Shown here: positions 1 through 7,725 of the stretch, in pieces | How the letters are laid out: every line of letters begins with the position of its first letter | Numbering within the stretch: position 1 is the first letter of the stretch | Assembly: GCA_963702925.1 (NCBI GenBank) | Contig: OY969771.1 | Span: 3,596,001-3,660,000 of the forward strand | DNA: 64,000 bases | DNA from: CAIKMD01 sp963702925 | Lineage (GTDB): Bacteria > Pseudomonadota > Alphaproteobacteria > ATCC43930 > CGMCC-115725 | Reading direction: 5' to 3' | Position numbers and translations under genes: made by a program | Notes under the pieces: generated by a model | Told to the model about the DNA's origin: nothing | Databases searched by the model: none | Seen by the model: only the letters and a program-made list of their open reading frames with translations

Positions 1-126
1 GAGATCGGCTGCCTGTCGAACCGGACCGAAGAGCACGCCTTGCGCGAAACCAGCTATCAGCATGCGGTCGCGACCGCCTTGCTGCGCTCGGTCGGCGACT
101 ATTTCGACAACGTCGCCAAGGCCTGA
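1..126 (+). CDS. C-terminal end of a probable N-acetylmuramoyl-L-alanine amidase (partial)
   Basis: Only the last 41 codons are in the window, reading in frame 1 to a TGA at 124-126. The peptide begins EIGCLSNRTEEHALRETSYQ and continues with an A-x-A-L-L-R-S-V-x-D-Y-F pattern. This matches the usual end of Amidase_3 enzymes, where an E-x-G-x-L-S-N segment carries the catalytic Glu and is followed by a short helix ending in YF. Such enzymes cut the amide bond between MurNAc and the stem peptide in the periplasm. The assignment rests on this short motif alone. A hairpin terminator follows about 130 bases downstream. Confidence 0.55.
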   Translation, partial: EIGCLSNRTEEHALRETSYQHAVATALLRSVGDYFDNVAKA

Positions 127-252
127 TTCGCCGCCTTTCGGGCGCGTGCGTTAACCATTTCTTTACAAGGTGCCGCTTAAATGGCCAGGCAACGTGAAGG
201 CTCATCCCTTCGATCCGTTGCAAGTCCTTCGGGCTTTTCCTCCCTGAACTTG

Positions 253-279
253 GGCCGCGCCATGAGCGCGGCCTATTTT
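253..279 (+). terminator. Rho-independent-like terminator
   Basis: A perfect 8-bp inverted repeat, GGCCGCGC and GCGCGGCC, encloses a 5-base loop and is followed by TATTTT. The position downstream of the amidase gene end and before a gene on the opposite strand fits an intrinsic terminator for the plus strand. Confidence 0.6.
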
Positions 280-297
280 CATTGAGGGGTCAAAGAC

Positions 298-1065
298 TTA
301 GCTTTTGCCGCCCGAACCTTTGGCGGCTTTCGGGGGCTCGCCCAGCAAATCCGCCACGGCGGCGCGGCGCGCCCAATATTCCCAAGCTCGCCACATCTCG
401 GCGGTGTTGGGATTGAAGAGATCGGTGCGCGCCTCGATCTCACCGGGATAAAGCGGCTGCGGCTCGCCCAGCAGCAAAGCTGCCATATGGACCCGCGCGT
501 TTTTCGGCGCATAGACGCCAATCCGCACCGCATCCATCAGCGAGCGCCCGGCCGCTGCAAAGCCGTGCCCGCGCATCAGCACCAGGCGGTTTCCGGCCAG
601 GCGTTTCGCCAGGTCGCGGCCTTGCTCCATGTTGCGCACCAACAAATTCGTGCCGGTGCCGAAGGACGTGGCGATGTCCCAGACCGGAACCTCGGTGCCG
701 ATGACGCTGCCGGAGTGAATGACCGGCGGCAGCTTCGCGCGGGTGATGCCGTAAGGCAGCAAATCCTCGGCGTGGCTGTGGATGACGGCCTGAACCTCCG
801 GCCGCGCCTCGTAGATGGCGCCATGGATGAAGCGTTCGAGATAAGGCGGCCTGCCGTCGTCTTTCACCGGCTTGCCGTCGAGCGTGTATTCGACGATGTC
901 GCTGCCTTCGACCAGCTCCGGGCTGCGCGACCAGGACAAGAGATAGCGGCCGGGGTCTTGCGGATGGCGCATGCTGACATGGCCATAGGCGTCGACCACG
1001 TCCTCGCGCGCCAGGATGCGGTTGGCGATCACGAGATCGCGGCGTGCTTGTTCCATGTCGCTCAT
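298..1065 (-). CDS. Class II aldolase/adducin family protein
   Basis: This 255-aa protein has the zinc-binding pattern of the class II aldolase/adducin fold: HSH at about residues 96-98 and a third histidine in the MRGHG segment. A conserved Y-x-H-V-S-x-R-H motif lies near the N-terminus. Family members catalyse retro-aldol cleavage or decarboxylation of sugar phosphates or related hydroxy acids in the cytoplasm. The precise substrate cannot be read from the sequence. It follows the DUF3500 gene on the same strand after 39 bases and is probably co-transcribed with it. The chosen ATG has an AAGGA-type ribosome site 7 bases upstream. Confidence 0.85.
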   Translation of the reverse strand: MSDMEQARRDLVIANRILAREDVVDAYGHVSMRHPQDPGRYLLSWSRSPELVEGSDIVEYTLDGKPVKDDGRPPYLERFIHGAIYEARPEVQAVIHSHAEDLLPYGITRAKLPPVIHSGSVIGTEVPVWDIATSFGTGTNLLVRNMEQGRDLAKRLAGNRLVLMRGHGFAAAGRSLMDAVRIGVYAPKNARVHMAALLLGEPQPLYPGEIEARTDLFNPNTAEMWRAWEYWARRAAVADLLGEPPKAAKGSGGKS

Positions 1066-1104
1066 GATGGTTCCTTTGAAATTGGTCGGAGTAGGAAAAA
1101 CCGC

Positions 1105-2307
1105 TCAGGCTTTGCCCAAACGGTGGGGCGAATCCGGGCGGGAATGGTCTGATTGGCGGTAGTGCTGACGTAGGAGATCCTTGCCGTAATCATTGCCGTT
1201 GGGCGTTCGGACGATGGTGTGCGTATGGTTCCGCGTAGGTTCGTCATTGTCGAGCGCGATCCCCGGCTGATGGTCGAACTCGATCAGGATCGCCGGATTG
1301 TGAACCCGGTAATAAAACGGGTTGACCGTGTCGCAAGAGCCGATCCAGGCAAAGCGCGTCGCGGCGATGTGGCGCTTGACCTCGTCGAGGCGGATTTCGG
1401 CATGGCCGGGGCGGATGCGCCCGACATAAAGCGCGACCAGATCGAGCAGCAATTCGCGCTGCTCTTTGGTCATCTCGCCGTAAGGGATGCCTTGATAAGG
1501 CAGCACGAGATTGTCGTTGAACGCGGTGCTGAAGACGTCGAAAGGCAGCTTCATGCCGATCGTCGCCAAACGGCGTTGCTCCTCGGATAAGGCGCTCATC
1601 ATCGCATAGCCGCGCGCTTCTTCTTCGGCGAAGACGCGCGTGCCTTGGTATTTGCCGAATTTCGCCTCGACCGGCTCCGAGCCCATGAAATTCGGAGTCA
1701 GCACCATCTGATCGCCGAGCATGAAGCAATTGACGATGACGTGATGGCCGTCGATCTGCCAGCCCCAGGGCGCGCTGGCCGACGGCGTGCCCATGATGCT
1801 TATCCAGTAATACCATTCGCCGTATTCGGCCGGCTTTTGCGTAATCTCGTTGATGTGCTCGTTGAGCTTCATGACGTCGCGCGCGGTCTGAAACCCGGCG
1901 GCGCTCATCGCCGCGCGCAAAAGGTCGAGCGCGCGTTCGCGCTGACCTTCATCGAGCGTGTCGAGCAGACAGCCATGGCGCATCATGAAGACATGCATGT
2001 TGTGCCAGCCGCGCCACGGGCCGTTATCGACCTCGAAGCGGCAGGCCGCGCGTTGCTCCGCGTTGAGACACGCCAGGAACGCGTTGGCGGCGTCGACCAT
2101 CGCTTGCAGCGACAGGCCGGTCTTCATCACCGGATAAAGCCCGTCGATCGCTGTGCCGTCGGTGGTAATGCCGGTGAAGGGCTTGGCCATTTCGGCCTTG
2201 CCGCGATCGAGCATCTTTTGCAGAACTTCGGGAAGCGGGAAGGGCTTCAACGCCGGCCCGCCGCGGCCCTGCTGCCGCGGACGAAACTCGCGAATCTCGT
2301 TTGCCAT
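1105..2307 (-). CDS. DUF3500 domain-containing protein
   Basis: The 400-aa product matches the DUF3500 family along its whole length. Visible hallmarks are W-R-G-W-H-N in the first half, the EWYYWISIMG segment, W-G-W-Q-I-D-G-H-H near the middle, and a Y-Y-R-V-H-x-P-x-I-L-I-E-F-D-H-Q segment near the C-terminus. No signal peptide is evident. The biochemical function of the family is not established. It starts with an ATG preceded by GGAGG and is the first gene of a pair with the class II aldolase, so a joint role in catabolism of a small organic acid or sugar derivative is possible but inferred. Confidence 0.85.
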   Translation of the reverse strand: MANEIREFRPRQQGRGGPALKPFPLPEVLQKMLDRGKAEMAKPFTGITTDGTAIDGLYPVMKTGLSLQAMVDAANAFLACLNAEQRAACRFEVDNGPWRGWHNMHVFMMRHGCLLDTLDEGQRERALDLLRAAMSAAGFQTARDVMKLNEHINEITQKPAEYGEWYYWISIMGTPSASAPWGWQIDGHHVIVNCFMLGDQMVLTPNFMGSEPVEAKFGKYQGTRVFAEEEARGYAMMSALSEEQRRLATIGMKLPFDVFSTAFNDNLVLPYQGIPYGEMTKEQRELLLDLVALYVGRIRPGHAEIRLDEVKRHIAATRFAWIGSCDTVNPFYYRVHNPAILIEFDHQPGIALDNDEPTRNHTHTIVRTPNGNDYGKDLLRQHYRQSDHSRPDSPHRLGKA

Positions 2308-2421
2308 GATTCTCCCTCCCGCCGTGCCTTACGCATTTTCCAAAATGCTAGCACGCGGGAAGCGGCCTGTCTTTCGCGGCTTGCCGGCGGCTGCCTCATC
2401 GCGAAGGCTTGAGTCGACTTG

Positions 2422-3039
2422 ATGCGCCGGGCGCGCCTATCATTCGACGACCGCGCCGATCTCGTGGCTCGAACCAGGCGCGACAACGACGAAGAGGGAG
2501 GAGAAATCATACGTAGCATCTTTTTGCCCGCCGGTATCGTCGCCGTTTCGCTGATCGTCGCCGCGCCTGCCATGGCGCAACAGGCGGCCCCGGCGGCCGC
2601 CCCCGCGGCAGCGCCGGCCCCATCATCCCAGGGCCCGCTTCCTTACGGCATGCCGATCTCGCTCGCGCTTCCCAAGAAGGCAGCCTTCGCCGCCGAGGCC
2701 GAGGCGAAGAAGAACGGATTCCCCTCGGGGATCGTCATCGTCGGGCCGAATGGCGAGACGATCTATTCCGAGAAGATGGACGGCTCGAACAATTCGGTCG
2801 TGATGGCGGCCCAGCAGAAGGCGGCCGGCGCTGTGCTCTATCGCCGCCCGAGCAAGTTCTTCGAGGACCGTCTCGCGCAAGCGCCCTTCGTCATCCAGCT
2901 CGCCGGAGTCTCGGTGGTCGGCGGCGGCATTCCGCTCGTTGAAAACGGCCGCATCGTCGGCGCGATCGGCGTCTCGGGCGCGCCCAGCTCGGCGAGCGAT
3001 GCCGACGCGGCCCAGGCCGGCGTCGATGCGGTGAAGTAG
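2422..3039 (+). CDS. GlcG/HbpS-like heme-binding family protein, exported; start codon uncertain
   Basis: The C-terminal 140 residues match the GlcG/HbpS (DUF336) family: A-x-A-E-A-x-A-K-K-N-G, a central segment on the state of substrates, and a final G-G-x-P-L-V-x-N-G-x-x-V-G-A-I-G-V-S-G. A typical signal peptide (RSIFLPAGIVAVSLIVAAPAMAQ) is followed by an Ala/Pro-rich linker. The frame is open from TTG 2419 and ATG 2422, but those starts add about 30 charged residues before the signal peptide and have no ribosome site. A strong GGGAGGAG lies directly before the codons ATC (2506) and ATA (2509). Translation may therefore begin at a non-standard codon, or the ATG has been lost. Function is otherwise unknown. 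Confidence 0.75.
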   Translation: MRRARLSFDDRADLVARTRRDNDEEGGEIIRSIFLPAGIVAVSLIVAAPAMAQQAAPAAAPAAAPAPSSQGPLPYGMPISLALPKKAAFAAEAEAKKNGFPSGIVIVGPNGETIYSEKMDGSNNSVVMAAQQKAAGAVLYRRPSKFFEDRLAQAPFVIQLAGVSVVGGGIPLVENGRIVGAIGVSGAPSSASDADAAQAGVDAVK

Positions 3040-3046
3040 GGCGTGG

Positions 3047-3358
3047 TCAGGCGGCGGGCTCGATCGCGTCGAGGGTTTTGGCAAGGCGTTGCGCGGCCTC
3101 CCACAGATCGCACCTTGCTTGCATCTGGACAAGAAGAGTTGGCTCGCCGCCGGTCAGCTTGCCGAAGCGCAGCGCCATATCGGCCGTGACCGCGCTCTTG
3201 CCGTTGAGTACGGCATAGAGCGAGGGCCGCGACACCTGCATGCGCCGCGCCGCCTCGGCGATCGGCAGCGGCACATGTTCACTCAAGATTTCGCGCATCA
3301 GTGCGCCCGGATGAGACGGCGCGCGCCGCATCGGGCGTTTGGCTTTGTATTCGGTCAT
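3047..3358 (-). CDS. higA: HigA-type antitoxin, orphan
   Basis: The 103-aa protein carries the HigA signature: H-P-G-x-x-M-R-E-I-L near the N-terminus, followed by an XRE-like helix-turn-helix with A-E-A-A-R-R-M-x-V-S-R-P-S-L-Y-A-V-L-N-G-K. HigA antitoxins bind their promoter and neutralise the HigB ribosome-dependent mRNA interferase. A higB gene should lie immediately upstream, but only 78 bases separate this start from the hicB stop and no toxin frame is present. It therefore appears to be an orphan antitoxin, possibly retained as a regulator or as defence against a HigB encoded elsewhere. Confidence 0.85.
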   Translation of the reverse strand: MTEYKAKRPMRRAPSHPGALMREILSEHVPLPIAEAARRMQVSRPSLYAVLNGKSAVTADMALRFGKLTGGEPTLLVQMQARCDLWEAAQRLAKTLDAIEPAA

Positions 3359-3436
3359 TCTCGGTTCTCGGATTCTCTCAATGCTACATCGAGCCCCGCC
3401 CTCGTCTCGCGAAACCAGGGTTGGGCTTTTCGCGTT

Positions 3437-3859
3437 TCAGGCGGCGTTGCGGATGTCGACCGTCAGGCGCTTGCCGAGAACGCGGAGCGCCTGGTCGAGC
3501 TGGTCGAGACGCGACGCGTGGCGCAAATCGATCAGCCGATCCACTTGCGGGGCGTGCCAGCCGAGGCGCCGCGCGAGCTCGGCCTTGGTCATGCCGGCGC
3601 GTCGCATGGCGCGATACAATCCCACCTTGGCGGCCGACAATGGCGGAAGCGTCGCGGTCGGACGTCCGCGTGCCGGCGAAGGGCGGGGAAGATCCTTGCG
3701 ATCCTCCATCAAGGCCGCGAAGGCGGTTTCCAGCGCGTCGGCCGCGCGGCTGCGGGCTTCTTCGCGTGTGGAACCCACGGTGTGGGCCTGAGGGAGATCA
3801 GGAAAGCTCGCGACGAAGGTATCGTCGTCGCGGGTGATGATGACCGGGTAGCGGTCCAT
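3437..3859 (-). CDS. hicB: HicB-family antitoxin with C-terminal HTH
   Basis: The 140-aa product begins MDRYPVIITRDDDTFVASFP, the partially degraded RNase H-like fold of HicB. It continues with the L-P-x-A-H-T-V-G-x-T-x-E-E-A segment and ends in an XRE-like helix-turn-helix (M-T-K-A-E-L-A-R-R-L-G-W). HicB antitoxins bind HicA and repress the operon. The start at 3859 is preferred because TGGAG lies 9 bases upstream; longer in-frame starts read into non-homologous sequence. The toxin gene hicA lies directly upstream but contains an in-frame stop, so the antitoxin is probably now a free repressor. Confidence 0.85.
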   Translation of the reverse strand: MDRYPVIITRDDDTFVASFPDLPQAHTVGSTREEARSRAADALETAFAALMEDRKDLPRPSPARGRPTATLPPLSAAKVGLYRAMRRAGMTKAELARRLGWHAPQVDRLIDLRHASRLDQLDQALRVLGKRLTVDIRNAA

Positions 3860-3914
3860 GGCAATGAACTCCATAAATTTAAAATGTTCTTTGGGCAAGA
3901 ACGCGATCCGAGCG

Positions 3915-4100
3915 CTATTGCGCCAAGCCGAGCTGCTTCTTGATGCGGTTGACGAGGCCCTTTCCAAGCTCCTGGTTGCTGCCATGCATTGGCAAAACCG
4001 ATCAGGTTTTGCCGCGTCGCACGATCAAATGCCCCCCTTTGCCGGGCTCGAACGTGCATCCGTTCTTGGAAAGCCAGCGTTTGAATTCCCGGCTGGTCAT
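3915..4100 (-). pseudogene. hicA: hicA toxin gene interrupted by an in-frame TGA
   Basis: Reading from ATG 4100 gives MTSREFKRWLSKNGCTFEPG, then KGGHLIVRRGKT, a TGA at 4004-4002, and in the same frame SVLPMHGSNQELGKGLVNR to a TAG at 3915. Both halves are textbook HicA, an mRNA interferase with a dsRBD-like fold and a catalytic His in the G-x-H-L segment. The only defect is codon 33. A single C-to-T change of CGA would restore the family's basic residue there. The frame on both sides is intact, so this looks like a recent nonsense mutation rather than decay. Stop readthrough or a sequencing error cannot be excluded. Confidence 0.8.
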
Positions 4101-4111
4101 TATCGATCATA

Positions 4112-4143
4112 CAACAGTTCTGTTGTGCGCAACAGAACTGTTG
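4112..4143. promoter_or_regulatory. Palindromic operator of the hicAB operon
   Basis: A perfect inverted repeat has 14-base arms, CAACAGTTCTGTTG and CAACAGAACTGTTG, separated by TGCG. It ends 12 bases before the hicA start codon. Position and perfect symmetry fit the autoregulatory operator bound by a HicB dimer through its helix-turn-helix. It is intact although hicA is broken. Confidence 0.7.
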
Positions 4144-4149
4144 CATTTC

Positions 4150-4328
4150 GGCGTGGGGTTGTCAAGAAGTCCGGAGCCATTTGGCCTCGCACGCAGCGCC
4201 GCCCGTCATCGCGCATCTTTGCGGAGGATGCGCGCGCTACGATGTGCTTGTGCGATCGTCGCTCCGATCTACGCAACGGCGCGGCCGATCTGACCGGTTC
4301 CGCCGATGACGAAAGCGCGTCGCGACAT
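4150..4328 (-). pseudogene. Remnant of an NAD(P)-binding epimerase/dehydratase gene
   Basis: From ATG 4328 the minus strand reads MSRRAFVIGGTGQIGRAVA, a classic Rossmann start with G-G-T-G-Q-I-G, and meets a stop after 19 codons at 4269. Further stops follow in all frames and no continuing domain can be recognised. It is best read as the decayed 5' end of an NAD-dependent epimerase or short-chain dehydrogenase. The roughly 210 bases from here to the alcohol dehydrogenase gene show no gene-like structure. Confidence 0.45.
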
Positions 4329-4539
4329 GGTTTTCGCTTGAAAAGCTATTTCAGCGATGAATCTCGCAAATATCCCAAGTTGGTAGAACTTACTGTGCTT
4401 GATGTCCCGACACGGGTTTCATCAATGGCAGATTTGTGGGGGAGACTGGTGCCATCCGAGCAAGGCAAGGCGCCGCCTTTCTGCTATGGTTGTTGCGATA
4501 CGCCGATCCGGCGTTCCGTCTCGAACGTGAATTGATCCC

Positions 4540-5547
4540 ATGCCGATGATGAAAAGCATCGTTGCCGTGACGCCGGGCGCGGCGTTCGAATTGCAAGAGC
4601 GGGCGGTGCCCGCGCCGCAGCCGGGCGATGTGTTGATCAAGGTCGAGGCGTGCGGGATCTGTCGCGGCGATGTGGCGACGAAAGAGGCGCAGCGCGGCAT
4701 CGTCCTGCCGCGCGTGCCGGGCCACGAGGTGGTCGGCACCATCGCCGAGCTGGGCTCGGCGGGTTCGCGCTTCGCGCGCGGCCAAAGAGTCGGCGTCGGC
4801 TGGCGCGGCGGCTTTTGCCGGCATTGCGATGCCTGCCGCGCCGGCAATTTTCGCGCTTGTCGCGATCCCTTGACGACCGGGCAGTCGATGGATGGCGGCT
4901 ATGCCGAATATATGGTCGCGCAGGAAGAGGCGCTGGTCGCGATTCCCGAGGGTATTTCCGCCGCCGAAGCGGCGCCGCTGCTGTGCGCCGGGCGGACGAC
5001 TTTCTCGGCGCTGAAGACCGGTCATGCGCAACGCGGCGATCTCGTCGCGGTCCACGGCATTGGCGGGCTCGGGCATCTCGCCATCCAATACGCGGCGCGG
5101 CTGGGCTGCCGCACGGTCGCGCTTTCCCGCGGCACGGGCAAAGAGGCGCTGGCGCGACAGCTCGGCGCCGAATTCTATATCGACACCGCGAGCGGCGACG
5201 CGGTGCGCCAGTTGCAAGCGCTCGGCGGGGCGCGCGTGCTGATCTCGACCGCGCCCAATGCCAAGGAAGCCTCGCGCTTGATCGACGGGCTTGCGCATAA
5301 CGGCCGCATGGTGGTCGTCGGCTCGACCAGCGAGCCGATCGAGATCCCGACGCGCGCCTTGATCGGCCAAGGGGCGGTGATTTCGGGCGCGGGCTATGCC
5401 GCGATCGACGACGCGTTGCGCTTCAGCATGGAAACCGGCGTCAGGCCGATGATCGAGACTTTTCCGCTGGCCGAGGCGGCAACCGCCTTCGACAAGATGA
5501 TGAATGCCACGGTCAATTTCCGCGCCGTGCTGACGATGGGCGCGTGA
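4540..5547 (+). CDS. Zinc-dependent alcohol dehydrogenase
   Basis: The 335-aa protein is a medium-chain dehydrogenase. Catalytic zinc ligands are visible as Cys38 in A-C-G-I-C-R-G-D and His62-Glu63 in the GHE motif. The structural zinc lobe has Cys93, Cys96, Cys99 and Cys107. The NAD(P)-binding domain has G-I-G-G-L-G-H-L-A-I-Q-Y-A. These enzymes interconvert alcohols and aldehydes or ketones in the cytoplasm. The combination resembles the AdhA/AdhP-like group, but the substrate is not evident. It stands alone: upstream is decayed sequence and downstream is a convergent trmO. Confidence 0.9.
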   Translation: MPMMKSIVAVTPGAAFELQERAVPAPQPGDVLIKVEACGICRGDVATKEAQRGIVLPRVPGHEVVGTIAELGSAGSRFARGQRVGVGWRGGFCRHCDACRAGNFRACRDPLTTGQSMDGGYAEYMVAQEEALVAIPEGISAAEAAPLLCAGRTTFSALKTGHAQRGDLVAVHGIGGLGHLAIQYAARLGCRTVALSRGTGKEALARQLGAEFYIDTASGDAVRQLQALGGARVLISTAPNAKEASRLIDGLAHNGRMVVVGSTSEPIEIPTRALIGQGAVISGAGYAAIDDALRFSMETGVRPMIETFPLAEAATAFDKMMNATVNFRAVLTMGA

Positions 5548-5574
5548 CCCTGCGGCTCCGTCGCCGCAACGCGC

Positions 5575-6045
5575 TTATTCGCTTGTAGCTGTCCAATCCG
5601 GCTTGAGATCGACCAGCGGCGTGCCGTCGAGGCAATCGAGGCCGCGCACCTCGACGGTGGTGTCGTGGATCGCCACCAGCGCGACGATCGACGACGCGAT
5701 GGGATTGGGCCGCATCGGCGAGCGCAGGGTGAAGGTGCCGGCGAGTTTTCCCGCGTGACGCGGCGCCTGAAGCACGAGGTCGCGGCGCGCGCGATGCATC
5801 CAGTAAAGCACCTGAAGCTGGCGGTGAGCGTCGAGCCCGGTCAAGGCGGCGCGCCAGCGCTCGTCGATAACGAGCGAGCAGACCGGTCCGTCGAGACTGC
5901 CGCGCTTGGGGCATTCGCTCCGCGTTCGCCACGGCGTGCGGATCGTGCCGATGAAATAGATGCCGGCGTCGGTTGCTTCGGGCAGTGCAACGGCCTGCTC
6001 TCCCGGCCGCAGCGCGTTCTCGTCGGCGCGAGAATTTTCGCTCAT
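5575..6045 (-). CDS. trmO: TrmO/TsaA-family tRNA (t6A37) methyltransferase-like protein
   Basis: The protein has the TsaA-like (UPF0066) beta-barrel signature: F-I-G-T-I-R-T-P-W at the start, C-P-K-R-G in the first third, L-Y-W-M-H-R-A-R-R-D in the middle and R-S-P-x-R-P-N-P-I-A near the end. In E. coli TrmO methylates N6 of t6A at position 37 of tRNA-Thr using S-adenosylmethionine. A tRNA-Thr gene lies about 150 bases away, which may be coincidence. The start MSENSRADE at 6045 is preferred over an in-frame start 17 codons upstream because the extra residues are not family-like. Confidence 0.8.
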   Translation of the reverse strand: MSENSRADENALRPGEQAVALPEATDAGIYFIGTIRTPWRTRSECPKRGSLDGPVCSLVIDERWRAALTGLDAHRQLQVLYWMHRARRDLVLQAPRHAGKLAGTFTLRSPMRPNPIASSIVALVAIHDTTVEVRGLDCLDGTPLVDLKPDWTATSE

Positions 6046-6129
6046 GCCGCAGATTGACGAAGCCCGTCCGCCGCGTCCAGCGACGCGTCGTCGCAAAGGA
6101 ACGGCGCTCGCCCGCCCTTAGAGCCTGAC

Positions 6130-6156
6130 CGTCTCAAGCCCGATCGGCTTGAGACG
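6130..6156. repeat. Strong hairpin
   Basis: Perfect 11-base arms CGTCTCAAGCC and GGCTTGAGACG enclose a 5-base loop. A TCTTTCTC tract follows on the plus strand, but there is no clean T-run, so it may be a dispersed intergenic palindrome rather than a terminator. It lies between trmO (transcribed leftward) and tRNA-Thr. Confidence 0.5.
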
Positions 6157-6195
6157 TGAATCTTTCTCTAGCCGCTGTGATTTCTCGGGAAAAGC

Positions 6196-6270
<75 letters not shown>

Positions 6271-6357
6271 ACGCGGCGCGGGAATACACGAGGGGCCGGC
6301 TCTTGGCAAGGCGTCCCCGGTCTTGACGGGCGCTTGCGGCGCCCTCAAGCTTTTCGC

Positions 6358-6519
6358 ATGACCGGGAAAACCAAGACGCCGCCGCGCGCGACCGAAGCGG
6401 GCGAAGCCGCCGCCAAGGCGCGGGAAGAGCGGCAGGCCGCGGCTTTGCGCGCCAATCTCGCCCGGCGCAAGGCCCAGGCGCGGGAACGCGCCGCGCCGGA
6501 GCCCGAAAAGAAGCCCTGA
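6358..6519 (+). CDS. Small basic Ala/Arg/Lys-rich protein
   Basis: A 53-aa protein from ATG 6358. It is highly charged and predicted mainly helical, with a core A-L-R-A-N-L-A-R-R-K-A-Q-A-R-E-R. Similar small hypothetical proteins with an ALRxNLxRRKAQxR core occur upstream of murA in many alphaproteobacteria, and here it would sit next to murA if the IS30 element were absent. Its function is unknown. The coding call rests on this recollected family pattern and gene order, not on a strong ribosome site. Confidence 0.6.
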   Translation: MTGKTKTPPRATEAGEAAAKAREERQAAALRANLARRKAQARERAAPEPEKKP

Positions 6520-6702
6520 TTTCCGCGGTCTTGGTGCGGGCCTAAAGCGTGGTCGTATTAGGCTAAAAAGGTTGATCGTCGCCCCTGCGAAAGCGACGAC
6601 CCGCGTGGCCGCTTTGCGGCCTGCCCTTCGGGTCCGCTCGCAAGGCGAGTGGACGGGTCGTCCCAGGGCAACGGTACGTCACTCTCCCTGGATTCCCTGA
6701 CT

Positions 6703-7725
6703 TCACAAACGAAGTGCAACACCTTCTCTCGGGGGTGTTGCGATGGGACAGGCGTACAAGCACTTCAGCTTGGAAGAACGGTGCGAGATTGCCCAGCGGC
6801 GCGCAGCCGGGGGGTCGATCCGGCAAATTGCGGCGGCTTTGGATCGCACGCCATCGAGCATCTCTCGGGAGTTGAAGCGCAACAGCGGAACCAAGGTCGG
6901 CTACAAGCCGAGTTATGCCCATGACCAGGCCAAAGCCCGTCGCTGGCGCGGGTCCAAGCTGCTCCGCAACGCCGAGCTGCAAGCCCTCGTCCTCGAGCGC
7001 TTGCGCCGCGGCTGGTCGCCGCAACAGGTCGCCGGCCGGCTCGCCCGCGAGCACGCTCGCGTTGTCGTTAGCCACGAGACCATCTATCGCTTCATCGCCG
7101 CGCAGATCGCCCGCACCAAGAACTATGCCTGGCGGCTCTACCTGCCGCGCGGCAAGAGCAAGCGGGGCTTCCGCGGTCGCAAAGGTGGTAGCTCAGTTGA
7201 GCACATCAAAAACCGCGTCCCCATTGCCTTGCGACCCGCCGCCGCGACCGATCGTGCCAACCCCGGCCATTGGGAAGCCGACCTCATGCTCTTCCGAACC
7301 TACGGCCAAGCCGTCCTGGCTCTCCACGAGCGCTCGTCTCGCGCGCTCGCCATCGTCCGCCAGCACAGTAAAGAGGCAGCGCCCATGGCCGCCGCCATCG
7401 AAGCGCTCCTGGCTGCCCTGCCAAGCAACCTGCGCCAGACCATCACCTTCGATAACGGAACCGAGTTCGCACGCCACGAGACGCTACGGCAAAACCTCGG
7501 GATCCAGACCTTCTTCTGCGATCCTCATGCCCCGTGGCAAAAAGGAGGCGTCGAAAACGCGATCGGCCGCCTCCGCCGCCTCCTACCGAGAAAAACCGAC
7601 CTCACGACCCTTACATCGTCTCAGATCCGTTACCTCGCGCGTCTCTACAACCACACCCCACGAAAATGCCTCGACTTCCAGACCCCCGCCGAGGTCTTCT
7701 TGAAAGTGTTGCACTTCGAATGTGA
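6703..7725 (+). mobile_element. IS30-family insertion sequence
   Basis: Imperfect terminal inverted repeats of about 24 bases are visible. The left copy at 6703-6726 reads TCACAAACGAAGTGCAACAC followed by CTTC. The right copy at 7702-7725, read inverted, is TCACATTCGAAGTGCAACAC followed by TTTC. They enclose a single transposase gene. CT occurs immediately outside both ends and could be a 2-bp target duplication. The element sits between the small basic protein gene and murA, two genes that belong to the same housekeeping neighbourhood. The exact ends are uncertain because the transposase frame runs past the right repeat. Confidence 0.75.
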
